Source: Poriferisodalis sp965214215 (GTDB taxonomy: Bacteria; Actinomycetota; Acidimicrobiia; Acidimicrobiales; Poriferisodalaceae). Taken from it: 64,000 bases of DNA. The notes beneath the pieces are model-generated. The model made no database searches, was not told where the DNA came from, and was given only the letters and a program-made list of their open reading frames with translations. Positions 8,466 to 17,012 of the stretch are shown here, one piece after another; positions within the stretch are counted from its first letter, which is position 1, and each line of letters opens with the position of its first letter. Both the position numbers and the translations under genes were made by a program. Where the stretch lies: contig NZ_CBDCBD010000003.1 in NCBI RefSeq assembly GCF_965214215.1, forward strand, positions 1,736,001-1,800,000, given 5' to 3'.

Positions 8466-9413
8466 TCAGCGTCCCCGCAGCTTGGGGTTGTAGGCGTCCT
8501 GCAGGCCGTCGCCGATCAGGCTGAAGCTCAGCACCGTGAAGAAGATCGCCAGCCCCGGAAACGTCACCGACCACCAAGCGGTCAGGAAGTTGCCCCGGTT
8601 CAGACCGATCATCAAGCCCCAGCTTGTGTTGTTGGGATCGCCGAGGCCCAAGAACGCGAGCCCGGCTTCGAACAGGATCGCTGTGCCCATGATCAGGGTG
8701 GCCGACACGATGAGCGGCGGCAAGGCGTTCGGGAAGACGACCCTGCGAATGATGCGCCAGTCGGTGGCGCCCAAGGCTCGGGCGGCCCGCACGAACTCGA
8801 GATTCTTCAGCCGCAGGAACTCCGCGCGGGTGATTCGAGCGATGCCCGGCCAAGCCACGACGCCGATAGCGAACGCGATCGTCCACATCGACGGCTCGAA
8901 CAGCGCCACCACCACCATCGCGAACAGCAGCGCAGGCAGCACCTGAAAGAACTCCGTGAAGCGCATGAGGGCACTGTCGAGCCATCCGCCGTAGTAGCCC
9001 GCCAGCGCTCCGATGCTGATGCCGATCAAGAGCACCATCGCTGCCGCCATGGCAGCGACCGTCAGGCTGGTCGTGCCGCCGTTGATGACCCCGGCCAGCA
9101 CGTCACGTCCCAGATAGTCGGTGCCCAGCTGAGCTTCGGGAAGTTCGCCTGGGCCGATCAATGGTCTCGCCACGATGTCCTTGGGGTCCTGGTCGTACAG
9201 CCGAGGCCCGGCGACTGTCATGAAGATGATGCCCAGCAGCATCAGCACGCCGACAACTGCCGCCTTGTTGCGAACGAACAGCCGAAGCGTCTCTCGACCA
9301 GGACGCTCCGCGTCTGCGCGCATTCGCTCAGACCTGTCGCCGCCGTCGCGCTTGGCGGACGCTGTGCGCTCTGCGGCCGGCGAGACGTCCCCAAGGCGGC
9401 CGAGCTCAGACAC
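8466..9413 (-). CDS. Peptide-type ABC transporter permease (OppC/DppC-like)
   Basis: A 315-residue inner-membrane permease. After a charged cytoplasmic tail of about 50 residues comes the first membrane helix (KAAVVGVLMLLGIIFMTV), then an extracellular stretch with LGTDYLGRDVLAGVINGG, the OppC N-terminal signature. The coupling-loop motif EFVRAARALGATDWRIIRRVVFPNA has the EAA consensus for ATPase contact. It forms the pore with the OppB-like protein, whose gene end overlaps its start by 8 bp. Substrate range (peptides, nickel, opines) cannot be decided from the permease. Confidence 0.93.
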   Translation of the reverse strand: MSELGRLGDVSPAAERTASAKRDGGDRSERMRADAERPGRETLRLFVRNKAAVVGVLMLLGIIFMTVAGPRLYDQDPKDIVARPLIGPGELPEAQLGTDYLGRDVLAGVINGGTTSLTVAAMAAAMVLLIGISIGALAGYYGGWLDSALMRFTEFFQVLPALLFAMVVVALFEPSMWTIAFAIGVVAWPGIARITRAEFLRLKNLEFVRAARALGATDWRIIRRVVFPNALPPLIVSATLIMGTAILFEAGLAFLGLGDPNNTSWGLMIGLNRGNFLTAWWSVTFPGLAIFFTVLSFSLIGDGLQDAYNPKLRGR

Positions 9414-10389
9414 TCGAGCGTTCCCTCACGCGGATGCGGGGGTCGATCACGGTGTACAGCAGATCGGTCAGCAGGTTCGCTGCGATCACCATCACCGAGG
9501 ACACCATCAGCACGCCGAGCAGCACCGAGGTGTCCCGTCGCAGAATCGAGTCGAAGGCCAGCCGCCCCAGACCCGGCCAGTTGAAGACGGTCTCGACGAG
9601 AAGCGCCCCCGACAGCAGCGCCCCAAACTGCAGGCCCACGACGGTCACGACGGGGATGACGGCGTTGCGCAGCGCATGCTTGTACACCACTCGGCGCTCG
9701 CCCAGCCCCTTCGCTCGCGCTGTGCGCACATAGTCGGACTCAAGCACTTCGAGCATGGACGCCCGAGACAAACGGCTGTATTGGGCCAAGTAGATGAGTC
9801 CGAGCGTGAGGGCAGGCAGCACCAGATGCTCGGCCACATCGATGGCGTTGCCGAACCAGCCCGACGCATAGCTCACGTCGTGCCAGCCCTGCACTGGCAG
9901 CAGCTTCCACGTGGATGCGAACAGGATCACCAGCATGATGCCGGTCCAGAACACCGGCATCGAGAAACCCACCAGCGCCAGCACGGTGGCACCGTGGCTG
10001 AGCGGGCTCTCGGGCCGGCGCGCGGTCGCCACACCGACCATCGTTCCTGCCGTCACTGCAAATGCCAGCGCTGTTCCGACCAGCAGCACGGTGGGCCACA
10101 GGCGTCCCGCGATCAGCGAGGAAACAGACTGGTTGAAGAAGTAGGACTGGCCGAGGTCGCCCGTGGCAACGCGGCCGATGTACGACGCAAGCTGCACCAC
10201 GAACGGGCGATCCAGCCCGTACTGCGCCCGGATTTCGTCGAGCAGCTCGGGGTCTCCTGCGCCGCTCTCGCCCACGATCACCGTGGCCGGGTCGCCGGGC
10301 GTGAGGTGAATCAGCAGGAAGTTGAGACACATCACTGCCAGGATCAGCCCCACAGCCTGGGCGATCCTGGCAGCGATGGATCTCAGCAT
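9406..10389 (-). CDS. Peptide-type ABC transporter permease (OppB/DppB-like)
   Basis: A 327-residue permease with the typical N-terminal helix (AQAVGLILAVMCLNFLL), then HLTPGDPATV, and six predicted membrane segments. The EAA loop reads DYVRTARAKGLGERRVVYKHALRNA. YDLLYTVIDPRIR-type wording at the end (here LLTDLLYTVIDPRIRV) is standard for OppB/DppB. It is the first membrane gene after the binding-protein gene, with a 58-bp gap. Confidence 0.93.
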   Translation of the reverse strand: MLRSIAARIAQAVGLILAVMCLNFLLIHLTPGDPATVIVGESGAGDPELLDEIRAQYGLDRPFVVQLASYIGRVATGDLGQSYFFNQSVSSLIAGRLWPTVLLVGTALAFAVTAGTMVGVATARRPESPLSHGATVLALVGFSMPVFWTGIMLVILFASTWKLLPVQGWHDVSYASGWFGNAIDVAEHLVLPALTLGLIYLAQYSRLSRASMLEVLESDYVRTARAKGLGERRVVYKHALRNAVIPVVTVVGLQFGALLSGALLVETVFNWPGLGRLAFDSILRRDTSVLLGVLMVSSVMVIAANLLTDLLYTVIDPRIRVRERSSV

Positions 10390-10447
10390 GACCTCACCGG
10401 GACTTCAGCACGTTGCTGAGCCGGGGTGCGTGCTCGTCGTGTGCGGT

Positions 10448-12187
10448 CTATTGGCTGAGCCAGACCTCATGCATCGGCGACATCATCCCCCAGATGTTGT
10501 CGGTGGGCGGGTGCTGAACACGCGGGTTGTGGGCCTGCCAGAACTGAGGAGTGGTCAAGAAGTAGATCGGCACGTCCTCCGCGACGATCTGCTGGAACTC
10601 GGCATACAGCTCGGCGCGGCGAGCAGGGTCGAGCTCCTGTCCGGCCTCGGTCAGGATCCGGTCGACGTCAGCGTTGGAATACCCGGTGTTGTTCGTCCAG
10701 ATGGCACCGACCCGGTTGTCGCTGAGATACGTGCGGTGTACGCCGATGACGGGGTCGCCCCAGTTCCAGACGTTGTTGATGGTCATCTGATACTCGCCGC
10801 TCGCGACACGGCCGGCCCATGTCGGGAAATCGGGCGAGACGCTCAGCTCCACGTTGATGCCGATGTCCTCGAGCGCCTGCACGACGTACTCCGCGTACAC
10901 CACCTGTGTGGGCGGGATGTAGTCGATGGTGAGGCTGAGCTCGCCCTCGGCGTAACCGGCGTCGGCAAGCAGTGCCTTCGCCCGGTCGACGTCGCGGTCG
11001 TAGGGGTTGACGGTGGAGTCGTGGAACGGGCTGGCCGTCACGATGCCCGACGTGGCGGGGATCGTCAGACCTTGGTCGAGCGCGTCGATCATGAAGTCGC
11101 GGTCGATTCCGTACGCGATTGCCTGGCGCACCCGCTTGTCCGACAGCGCCGGGTCGGCCACGTTCATCTCCAGCCACTGGATCTGCCCGATGGCCTCATG
11201 CCCGTCGGCGCTCACGATCACGTCCGGGTTGTCCATCAGACGCAGAACGTTGGCTGCCGGACCGAGCGTGACCGACAGGTCCGTCGTTCCGTTCTCGAGT
11301 CCGAGGACGATGTTGGTGGCATCGGGGATGATCTCCATCACGATCTCGTCGAGACAGGGCGCGCCGTCGATGAAGAAATCGTCGAAGCGCGCCATGCGGA
11401 TGATGGAGCCGGCCTCGTACTCGACGAGCCGGAACGGTCCCGAGCCGATGAAGTTCTCGGTGTTGCGCGGGTGGGTCGGCAAGTCCTGGCCGTCGTCGAA
11501 GATGTGCTTGGGGATGACCGGGAGCAGGCCGGGCGACATCGCCAGCAGGATCGCCGGATGCGGCTGGCTCAGGTTGATCACCGCGGTGTGCGCATCAGGC
11601 GTGTCCACGCCTGTGACGGGTGCGAACATCGGCTTGAAGGGGTGGTGTGCCTGCGCGGTGAGGATCGAGAACGCCACGTCAGCCGACGTGATCGGCATGC
11701 CGTCGTGGAAGACGGCGTCCTCCACGAGATGCAGCGTCACCGTCAAGCCGTCATCTGAGATCTCCCAGCTGTGGGCGAGGTACGGCATCGGGTTGTACTC
11801 GTCGTCGTACAGCAGCGGGCTCGCATTGAGCTGCGTGCCGGGCACGGCGGTCGCATAGCCCGACTGCACGGTGCCGTTGAGGTGGCGCGGCACCTGCGTG
11901 CTGCCGATGATGAGCGTTCCGCCCACGTTCTCGCCGCCATTGCAGGCGCTCATGGCCATGTCGCCGTCATCTGACATGCCGTCGCCGTCGTCGGCCATGT
12001 CGTCAGACATGTCGTCGCCGTCGTCGTCGGCCATGTCGTCATCAGACATGTCGTCGCCGTCATCGGTGCCTGTGTCCGCAGCCGACGTCGTCGCAGGCGC
12101 TGCATCGTCGTCATCGTCGCTTCCGCACGCCGCGCCGACCAAGGCGAACACGGCGAGCACGGCGACGACCATTCGCCACTTCTTCAT
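10448..12187 (-). CDS. Peptide-type ABC transporter substrate-binding lipoprotein (SBP family 5)
   Basis: 579 residues from ATG 12187. The open frame extends to 12394, but MKKWRMVVAVLAVFALVG is a clear lipoprotein signal with lipobox VGAAC, and AGAGGGAG lies just upstream. Residues about 22-79 are a low-complexity acidic linker of Asp, Met, Ser and Ala with repeated DDMSDD/MADD blocks, holding the domain away from the membrane. The remainder is a family-5 solute-binding domain (WEISDDGLTVTLHL, VNPYDRDVDRAKALLADAGY). It is the first gene of a ten-kilobase minus-strand array and would choose the substrate for the importer. Confidence 0.92.
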   Translation of the reverse strand: MKKWRMVVAVLAVFALVGAACGSDDDDDAAPATTSAADTGTDDGDDMSDDDMADDDGDDMSDDMADDGDGMSDDGDMAMSACNGGENVGGTLIIGSTQVPRHLNGTVQSGYATAVPGTQLNASPLLYDDEYNPMPYLAHSWEISDDGLTVTLHLVEDAVFHDGMPITSADVAFSILTAQAHHPFKPMFAPVTGVDTPDAHTAVINLSQPHPAILLAMSPGLLPVIPKHIFDDGQDLPTHPRNTENFIGSGPFRLVEYEAGSIIRMARFDDFFIDGAPCLDEIVMEIIPDATNIVLGLENGTTDLSVTLGPAANVLRLMDNPDVIVSADGHEAIGQIQWLEMNVADPALSDKRVRQAIAYGIDRDFMIDALDQGLTIPATSGIVTASPFHDSTVNPYDRDVDRAKALLADAGYAEGELSLTIDYIPPTQVVYAEYVVQALEDIGINVELSVSPDFPTWAGRVASGEYQMTINNVWNWGDPVIGVHRTYLSDNRVGAIWTNNTGYSNADVDRILTEAGQELDPARRAELYAEFQQIVAEDVPIYFLTTPQFWQAHNPRVQHPPTDNIWGMMSPMHEVWLSQ

Positions 12188-12354
12188 GAGTTGCTCCCTC
12201 TCACATACGCCCGCCCGCATATGAACAGGCTTCAATTCGGGCAGGACACCCGGAGCGTCGCGGTACGGTAGCGCAAACTGCCCCTCAGACAAACGGGGGA
12301 CCGCCTGAACTGCGGCCTCCCGCGGGGAGGCAACAGGTGTGAGGTGCGTCACCG
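12188..12354. promoter_or_regulatory. Divergent promoter region with a 7-bp hairpin
   Basis: This 167-bp gap separates the start of the binding-protein gene (minus) from the monooxygenase gene (plus), so both promoters must lie here. The plus-strand candidate -10 is TACGGT near 12262. GCCTCCC (12315-12321) pairs with GGGAGGC (12325-12331) around a 3-base loop, 23 bp before the monooxygenase ATG, and GAGGTG provides its ribosome-binding site. No known riboswitch pattern was recognised. Confidence 0.45.
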
Positions 12355-13467
12355 ATGAAGATCCATTGGTTCCTGCCCACAGGCGGTGACTCACGTGACG
12401 TGCTGCCCGACGAGCCCGGCGCCCATTGGCGACCGCCCTCGATGGATTACCTCACACAAGTGGCGACAGCCTGCGACCAGCTCGGCTACGAGGGGATGCT
12501 GACGCCCTGCGGCACGATGTGCGAGGACGCTTGGCTGTCCACGATCGCCCTCGTGCCGGTGACGAAGCGCATCAAGTTTCTTGTTGCATTCCGACCAGGC
12601 TTCCTGTCGCCGACGCTGGCAGCGCAGATGGCCTCGACGTACCAGCGATTGTCGGGCGGTCGGCTGCTCATCAACATCGTGACCGGTGCCGAGCCCCGCG
12701 AGCTCAACCGCTTCGGCGACTGGCTCGACAAGGACACCCGCTACGCCCGGACCGGCGAGTTCCTGCGCATCGTTCGGGAAGCATGGTCGGGCGAGCCGTT
12801 TGACTTTGAAGGCGACTTCTACAAGGTGGCTGCCGCCACGACCCGCGATGCGCCCGATCCGCAGCCGGCGATCTACTTCGGCGGCGCCTCGCCAGCCGCC
12901 GAGAGCATCGCTGCAGAGCATGTCGACGTGTACCTGGCATGGGGCGAGCCTCCCGACATGGTGACTGAGCGGCTGGAACGTATGCGGGCGCGGGCCGCCG
13001 ATCACGGCCGCACACTGCGCTTCGGCATCCGTTTCCACGTCATCACCCGGCCCGAGGCGGCCGACGCTTGGGCCGTGGCAGACGACATGTTGGCGCACAT
13101 GAGCCCCGAGGCGATCGCCGCCGCCCAGGCCGACTTCGCGACGACGATGTCGGAGGGTCAGCGCCGCATGGCTCAGTTGCATGCCGAAGGCACCGGACGC
13201 CTCGAGATACATCCCAATGTGTGGTCCGGCATCGGTCTCGTCCGCGGTGGCGCCGGCACTGCGCTGGTCGGCAGCTACAGCGAAATCGCCGATCGCATAG
13301 CCGAATACCACAAGCTGGGATTCGACGAGTTCATCCTGTCCGGTTACCCCCACCTCGAAGAGGCGTACTGGTTCGGCGAGGGCGTCATGCCGATTCTGCG
13401 CGAACGCGGGCTGCTCGAACCGCTCGCACACGGCTCGCACGACGCCCTGGTCTCGTCGTTCCGCTGA
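12355..13467 (+). CDS. LLM-class flavin-dependent monooxygenase (alkanesulfonate monooxygenase-like)
   Basis: A 370-residue luciferase-like (bacterial luciferase fold) enzyme that opens MKIHWFLPTGGDSR. The stretch GYEGMLTPCGTMCEDAWL, then FRPGFLSPTLAAQMAST and LLINIVTGAEPRELNRFGD, match SsuD/MsuD enzymes, which use reduced FMN and oxygen to release sulphite from alkanesulfonates. YFGGASPAAE and LVGSYSEIADRI are further family blocks. The start has a GAGGTG site eight bases upstream. No flavin reductase or sulphonate transporter is adjacent. The divergent importer is of the peptide type, so the true substrate is open. Confidence 0.88.
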   Translation: MKIHWFLPTGGDSRDVLPDEPGAHWRPPSMDYLTQVATACDQLGYEGMLTPCGTMCEDAWLSTIALVPVTKRIKFLVAFRPGFLSPTLAAQMASTYQRLSGGRLLINIVTGAEPRELNRFGDWLDKDTRYARTGEFLRIVREAWSGEPFDFEGDFYKVAAATTRDAPDPQPAIYFGGASPAAESIAAEHVDVYLAWGEPPDMVTERLERMRARAADHGRTLRFGIRFHVITRPEAADAWAVADDMLAHMSPEAIAAAQADFATTMSEGQRRMAQLHAEGTGRLEIHPNVWSGIGLVRGGAGTALVGSYSEIADRIAEYHKLGFDEFILSGYPHLEEAYWFGEGVMPILRERGLLEPLAHGSHDALVSSFR

Positions 13468-13474
13468 GCTGAGC

Positions 13475-14233
13475 ATGCGACCGAAATCGCGAGAAAGACT
13501 CAGCGCGTCGGACGGGCATCGGCCGCTGCGCCTGGGCCTGCTTCGCTGCGACGACCCAGTGCCGGAACTGCAGTCCATCTGCGGCACCTATTCGGACATG
13601 TTCGCCGACGTGATCGCCCGAGTCGACCCGAGCGTCCAGATGGACACCTTCAGCCTCCCCGACGGCGAATGGCCAAGCGACCTCGACGCCTTCGACGGCT
13701 GGATGACCACCGGAACCCGGGCCTCGGTCTACGACGACGAGTCCTGGATCAACCAGTTCGCCGACTTCGTGCGCCGGCTGCACGCCGAGCGTCGCAAGAT
13801 GTTCGGCATCTGCTTTGGGCACCAGATGATCGCCCACGCACTCGGCGGCACGGTGCAGCGGGCACAGCACGGATGGACGGTCGGTGCACATGTCTGGAAA
13901 CTCCACGAGCGCCGCCCCTGGATGGATCCGCCGTCCGACGAGATCAGTCTCATCCACAGCCACCAGGACCAGGTGCGGTCGTTGCCTCCGGGCGGTGTCG
14001 TGCTGGCCGGTGCGGATCGCTGCCCGATCGCCATGATGGCGGTGGGGGAACACCTCGTCGGCTTGCAGGGCCACCCAGAGTTCCAGCCCTCCTTCGTCGC
14101 CCCGCTGTACGAGAGCCGCACGGCGCTTCTCGGCGAGGAAGCTGTTGCGCAAGCCAAGGCCAGCCTGGCCACGCCGTGCAACCAAGAACTCGTCGCTGGA
14201 TGGATGCTCCGCTTCTTCGCCGGCTCAGATTGA
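13475..14233 (+). CDS. Class I glutamine amidotransferase-like protein
   Basis: A 252-residue protein with one GATase-1 domain. The nucleophile elbow GICFGHQ (Cys near residue 113) and the catalytic His-Glu pair in LQGHPEFQP near 200 are intact. The DGWMTTGTRASVYDDESW block is typical of stand-alone GMP-synthase-like amidotransferases and gamma-glutamyl hydrolases. It follows the monooxygenase by 7 bp, so the two may share a transcript. A synthetase partner is not present. It may hydrolyse a gamma-glutamyl compound, but that is inference. Confidence 0.85.
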   Translation: MRPKSRERLSASDGHRPLRLGLLRCDDPVPELQSICGTYSDMFADVIARVDPSVQMDTFSLPDGEWPSDLDAFDGWMTTGTRASVYDDESWINQFADFVRRLHAERRKMFGICFGHQMIAHALGGTVQRAQHGWTVGAHVWKLHERRPWMDPPSDEISLIHSHQDQVRSLPPGGVVLAGADRCPIAMMAVGEHLVGLQGHPEFQPSFVAPLYESRTALLGEEAVAQAKASLATPCNQELVAGWMLRFFAGSD

Positions 14234-14275
14234 GGCTGCCGGATCGAGCGGGCTGAGACCCACCCCCGATCGGGG

Positions 14276-14866
14276 CTAGGTCGCGGGCATCCAATCGGGG
14301 CGGGTTGTCTCGTAGCCGTCGATCTCGCTCGCGCTGCGCATCGTGATACCGATGTCGTCGAGACCCTCGAGAAAGCGTTCCTGGGTGGCGTCGTCCATCG
14401 GAAAGGGCTCTTCGATGCCAGCAGCCGGTGCGCTGAGCAGGCGGCGTTCCACGTCGACGGTCACGATCAGATCCGGGTCGGCATCCACGGCGGCTCGCAG
14501 ACGAGCAGCTGCCTCTTCGGACACCTGCACCGGCACCAAGCCGTTCTTGGTGGAGTTGTTGCGGAAGATGTCCCCGAATCGGGGCGAGACCACCGCCACG
14601 AAGCCGTAGTCCATGAGCGCCCAAACGGCGTGTTCGCGTGAGGACCCGGTGCCGAAGTTGGATCCCGCAACCAAGACCGTGGCGCCCGCGAAGCGCTCGT
14701 CGTTCAGCACGAAATCGCGCTCGTCGCGCCACTCGCTGAACAGGCCCTTGCCGAAGCCCGTGCGCTCGACGCGCTTGAGCCAGTCGCTGGGGATGATCTG
14801 GTCGGTGTCCACGTCGGAGCGGTCGAGGGGCACTGCACGGCCCTCGTGCACACGTACTGGCTCCAT
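14276..14866 (-). CDS. leuD: 3-isopropylmalate dehydratase small subunit
   Basis: 196 residues, normal for LeuD. VPLDRSDVDTDQIIPSDWLK, the swivelling-domain GSNFGTGSSREHAVWAL and ISPRFGDIFRNNSTKNGL-type wording (here VSPRFGDIFRNNSTKNGL) are diagnostic. With LeuC it isomerises 2-isopropylmalate to 3-isopropylmalate in leucine synthesis, and the same enzyme can dehydrate citramalate in the citramalate route to isoleucine. It lies 21 bp downstream of leuC. A CCCCGATCGGGG palindrome (14264-14275) touches its stop, at the junction with the convergent amidotransferase gene. Confidence 0.97.
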   Translation of the reverse strand: MEPVRVHEGRAVPLDRSDVDTDQIIPSDWLKRVERTGFGKGLFSEWRDERDFVLNDERFAGATVLVAGSNFGTGSSREHAVWALMDYGFVAVVSPRFGDIFRNNSTKNGLVPVQVSEEAAARLRAAVDADPDLIVTVDVERRLLSAPAAGIEEPFPMDDATQERFLEGLDDIGITMRSASEIDGYETTRPDWMPAT

Positions 14867-14887
14867 CGGCTGCTTCCCTTCTCTCGC

Positions 14888-16348
14888 TCAGCCGAGGTCG
14901 TCGGGCGTGACGAAGCGCCCGGCGATGGCTGTCGCTGCTGCCACCTCTGGCGAGCACAAGTGCGTCCGCCCGCCCCGGCCCTGGCGGCCTTCGAAGTTGC
15001 GGTTCGAGGTCGACGCTGAGCGCTCCCCGGCGGAGAGCTTGTCGGGGTTCATCGCCAGGCACATCGAGCAGCCCGGCTCACGCCAGTCGAAGCCGGCCTC
15101 GACGAACACTGCATCCAGTCCTTCTGCCTCAGCCTGCACCTTGACGGCGAAAGAACCCGGTACGACCAGCGTGCGAACCCCGTCCGCGACCTTGCGTCCG
15201 CGGGCCACCGCCGCTGCTGCGCGCAGGTCCTCGATGCGCGAATTGGTGCAGCTGCCGATGAAGACAGTGTCGACTTTGACGTCAGCGAGCCGTGTGCCTG
15301 CAGACAATCCCATGTACTCGAGCGCCCGTTGAGCAGTAGTCGCCTCGACCGGGTCCTCGAAGTCGCTCGGCGCTGGAACTGCGCCGTCGATCGGAATGAC
15401 GTGGGCCGGGTTGGTGCCCCAGGTCACGTGTGGGCGCAGCGACGCGGCTTCGATGGTGACCGACCGGTCGAAGGTTGCGCCGTCATCGGTGACGAGCGAC
15501 TGCCAGTCGGCAACGGCTGCGTCCCAGTCCTCACCGCTCGGCGCGCGCCGTCTGCCAGCGAGGTACTCGAAGGTGGTCTCGTCGGGCGCCACCATGCCGG
15601 CCTTGGCGCCCGCCTCGATGGACATGTTGCAGACGGTCATGCGTCCTTCCATCGACAGAGCCCGTATCGCGGACCCTCGGTATTCGATGATGTGGCCGAT
15701 GCCCCCGCCGGTGCCGATCCGGCCGATGATCGCGAGCACGATGTCCTTCGCAGTAACGCCCGCCGGCGCATCGCCGTCGACGCGGACCTCCATCGTCGCA
15801 GGTCGGGTCTGCGGCAGCGTCTGGCTGGCCAGCACATGCTCCACCTCGGAGGTGCCGATGCCGAATGCGAGCGCGCCGAACGCACCGTGCGTGGAGGTGT
15901 GACTATCGCCGCACACCACCGTCATGCCAGGCAGGGTGAGGCCCTGCTCGGGGCCGATCACGTGCACGATGCCCTGGCCGGGATCGCCCATCGGGTACAG
16001 CGTGATGTCGAACTCGTCGCAGTTGGCTCGAAGCACCTGTACCTGCTTGGCCGAGATCGGGTCGGCGATGGGCAAATGCAGATCGGCGGTGGGGACGTTG
16101 TGATCCTCGGTCGCCACGGTCAGATCGGGGCGCCGCACAGTGCGCCCCGACAGGCGCAGGCCGTCGAAGGCCTGCGGCGAGGTGACCTCGTGGACGAGGT
16201 GCAAGTCGATGTAGAGGAGGTCGGGCTGGCCGCCGCCGGCGCGAACGATGTGGTTGTCCCAGACTTTTTCGCTGAGGGTTCGCGGCCCTGCCGCTGCGTC
16301 GTTGCTCGGCCTGTCGGCCGACGTCTTGTTGTCTGTCACGGCCTTCAC
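14888..16348 (-). CDS. leuC: 3-isopropylmalate dehydratase large subunit
   Basis: 486 residues from GTG 16348. The aconitase-family 4Fe-4S ligands are visible in FIGSCTNSR and in GCSMCLAMNPDKL, with VCGDSHTSTHGAFG and RNFEGRQGRGGRTHL also conserved. It is the catalytic partner of LeuD. The first about 25 residues (Thr/Ser/Asp-rich) precede the usual TLSEKVWDNH opening, so an internal start is possible. It lies 66 bp after greA on the same strand and diverges from leuB and cimA, which use its product. Confidence 0.97.
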   Translation of the reverse strand: MKAVTDNKTSADRPSNDAAAGPRTLSEKVWDNHIVRAGGGQPDLLYIDLHLVHEVTSPQAFDGLRLSGRTVRRPDLTVATEDHNVPTADLHLPIADPISAKQVQVLRANCDEFDITLYPMGDPGQGIVHVIGPEQGLTLPGMTVVCGDSHTSTHGAFGALAFGIGTSEVEHVLASQTLPQTRPATMEVRVDGDAPAGVTAKDIVLAIIGRIGTGGGIGHIIEYRGSAIRALSMEGRMTVCNMSIEAGAKAGMVAPDETTFEYLAGRRRAPSGEDWDAAVADWQSLVTDDGATFDRSVTIEAASLRPHVTWGTNPAHVIPIDGAVPAPSDFEDPVEATTAQRALEYMGLSAGTRLADVKVDTVFIGSCTNSRIEDLRAAAAVARGRKVADGVRTLVVPGSFAVKVQAEAEGLDAVFVEAGFDWREPGCSMCLAMNPDKLSAGERSASTSNRNFEGRQGRGGRTHLCSPEVAAATAIAGRFVTPDDLG

Positions 16349-16414
16349 TATGGACCTTGTGTGCCCGTCATTCCAACGCGACCGCAGAAATGGCAGCGGG
16401 CAGACCGCGGCCTC

Positions 16415-16882
16415 TCACGCCTCGATGGCGACGATTTCGATGCTCAACTCGTTGCCGTTGGCCTCGTAGGTAACCGTCTGACCCGCCCGGGCGCCGTCGA
16501 GGGCCCGGCCCATGGGCGAACCCGGCGACACGACTTCGATACCCGTGCGCCGTTCCTCGATCGAGCCGAACAAGTACTGCTCGACTCCGTCATCCCCCTC
16601 GAATCGAATGGACACCACGACACCCGGCGACACCGTGCTGTCGTCGAACTCCTCAACGATCTCGCAGTTCTCCAGGATGGACTTCAGCCGCATGATGCGG
16701 CCCTCCATCTTTCCCTGCTCTTCCTTGGCGGCGTGGTAGTCGCCGTTCTCTGACAGGTCTCCAAGCAGCCGCGCTGTCTCGATCTGGGCAGCGATGTCGA
16801 TGCGCCCTCGACCGGTCAAATCGGTGAGCTCGGCCTGGAGCCGATCGCGGGTCTCCGCTGAGATGTGTTGGATCTCGGGCAC
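16415..16882 (-). CDS. greA: Transcription elongation factor GreA
   Basis: 155 residues, the normal GreA length, from GTG 16882. The N-terminal coiled coil holds LLGDLSENGDYHAAKEEQ with the acidic tip residues that reach the RNA polymerase active site, and SPMGRALDGARAGQTVTY is the C-terminal FKBP-like domain signature (usual form SPIGRALLGK). It rescues backtracked polymerase by stimulating transcript cleavage. It is placed before leuC-leuD on the minus strand, and is divergent from leuB. Confidence 0.96.
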   Translation of the reverse strand: MPEIQHISAETRDRLQAELTDLTGRGRIDIAAQIETARLLGDLSENGDYHAAKEEQGKMEGRIMRLKSILENCEIVEEFDDSTVSPGVVVSIRFEGDDGVEQYLFGSIEERRTGIEVVSPGSPMGRALDGARAGQTVTYEANGNELSIEIVAIEA

Positions 16883-16936
16883 TGCGCGAGGTTACCGAGG
16901 GCTTCTGTTGGCACACTCACTCCCGCAATCGCGTCT

Positions 16937-16960
16937 CGCTGATCTGAACACAGGTCAGCG
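16937..16960 (+). promoter_or_regulatory. Ten-bp hairpin in the greA-leuB divergent gap
   Basis: CGCTGATCTG (16937-16946) can pair with CAGGTCAGCG (16951-16960), leaving loop AACA, with one T-G wobble. It lies 52 bp upstream of the leuB GTG. There is no U run after it, so it is not a simple terminator. It could be a leuB leader structure or a protein-binding inverted repeat. No leader peptide rich in Leu codons was found. Confidence 0.4.
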
Positions 16961-17012
16961 CAGTGGCGTCGAGGGCATCCCGTGCCAGCACGATCCGGCA
17001 AAGGACACCACA

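Noticed and set aside
7680..9584. Long plus-strand open frame opposite the ABC transporter genes
   Set aside because: It is the antisense of OppD/OppC-like genes that show all family motifs. The translation is rich in His, Arg, Gln and Asp with no recognisable domain, as expected for high-GC shadow frames.
14264..14275. CCCCGATCGGGG as a terminator between leuD and the amidotransferase gene
   Set aside because: The stem has only four pairs around GATC and no T run on either side. It is mentioned only as a palindrome.
15329..16753. Plus-strand open frame of about 470 codons opposite leuC and greA
   Set aside because: leuC and greA are certain from their motifs. The opposite frame has shadow composition and no start signal.
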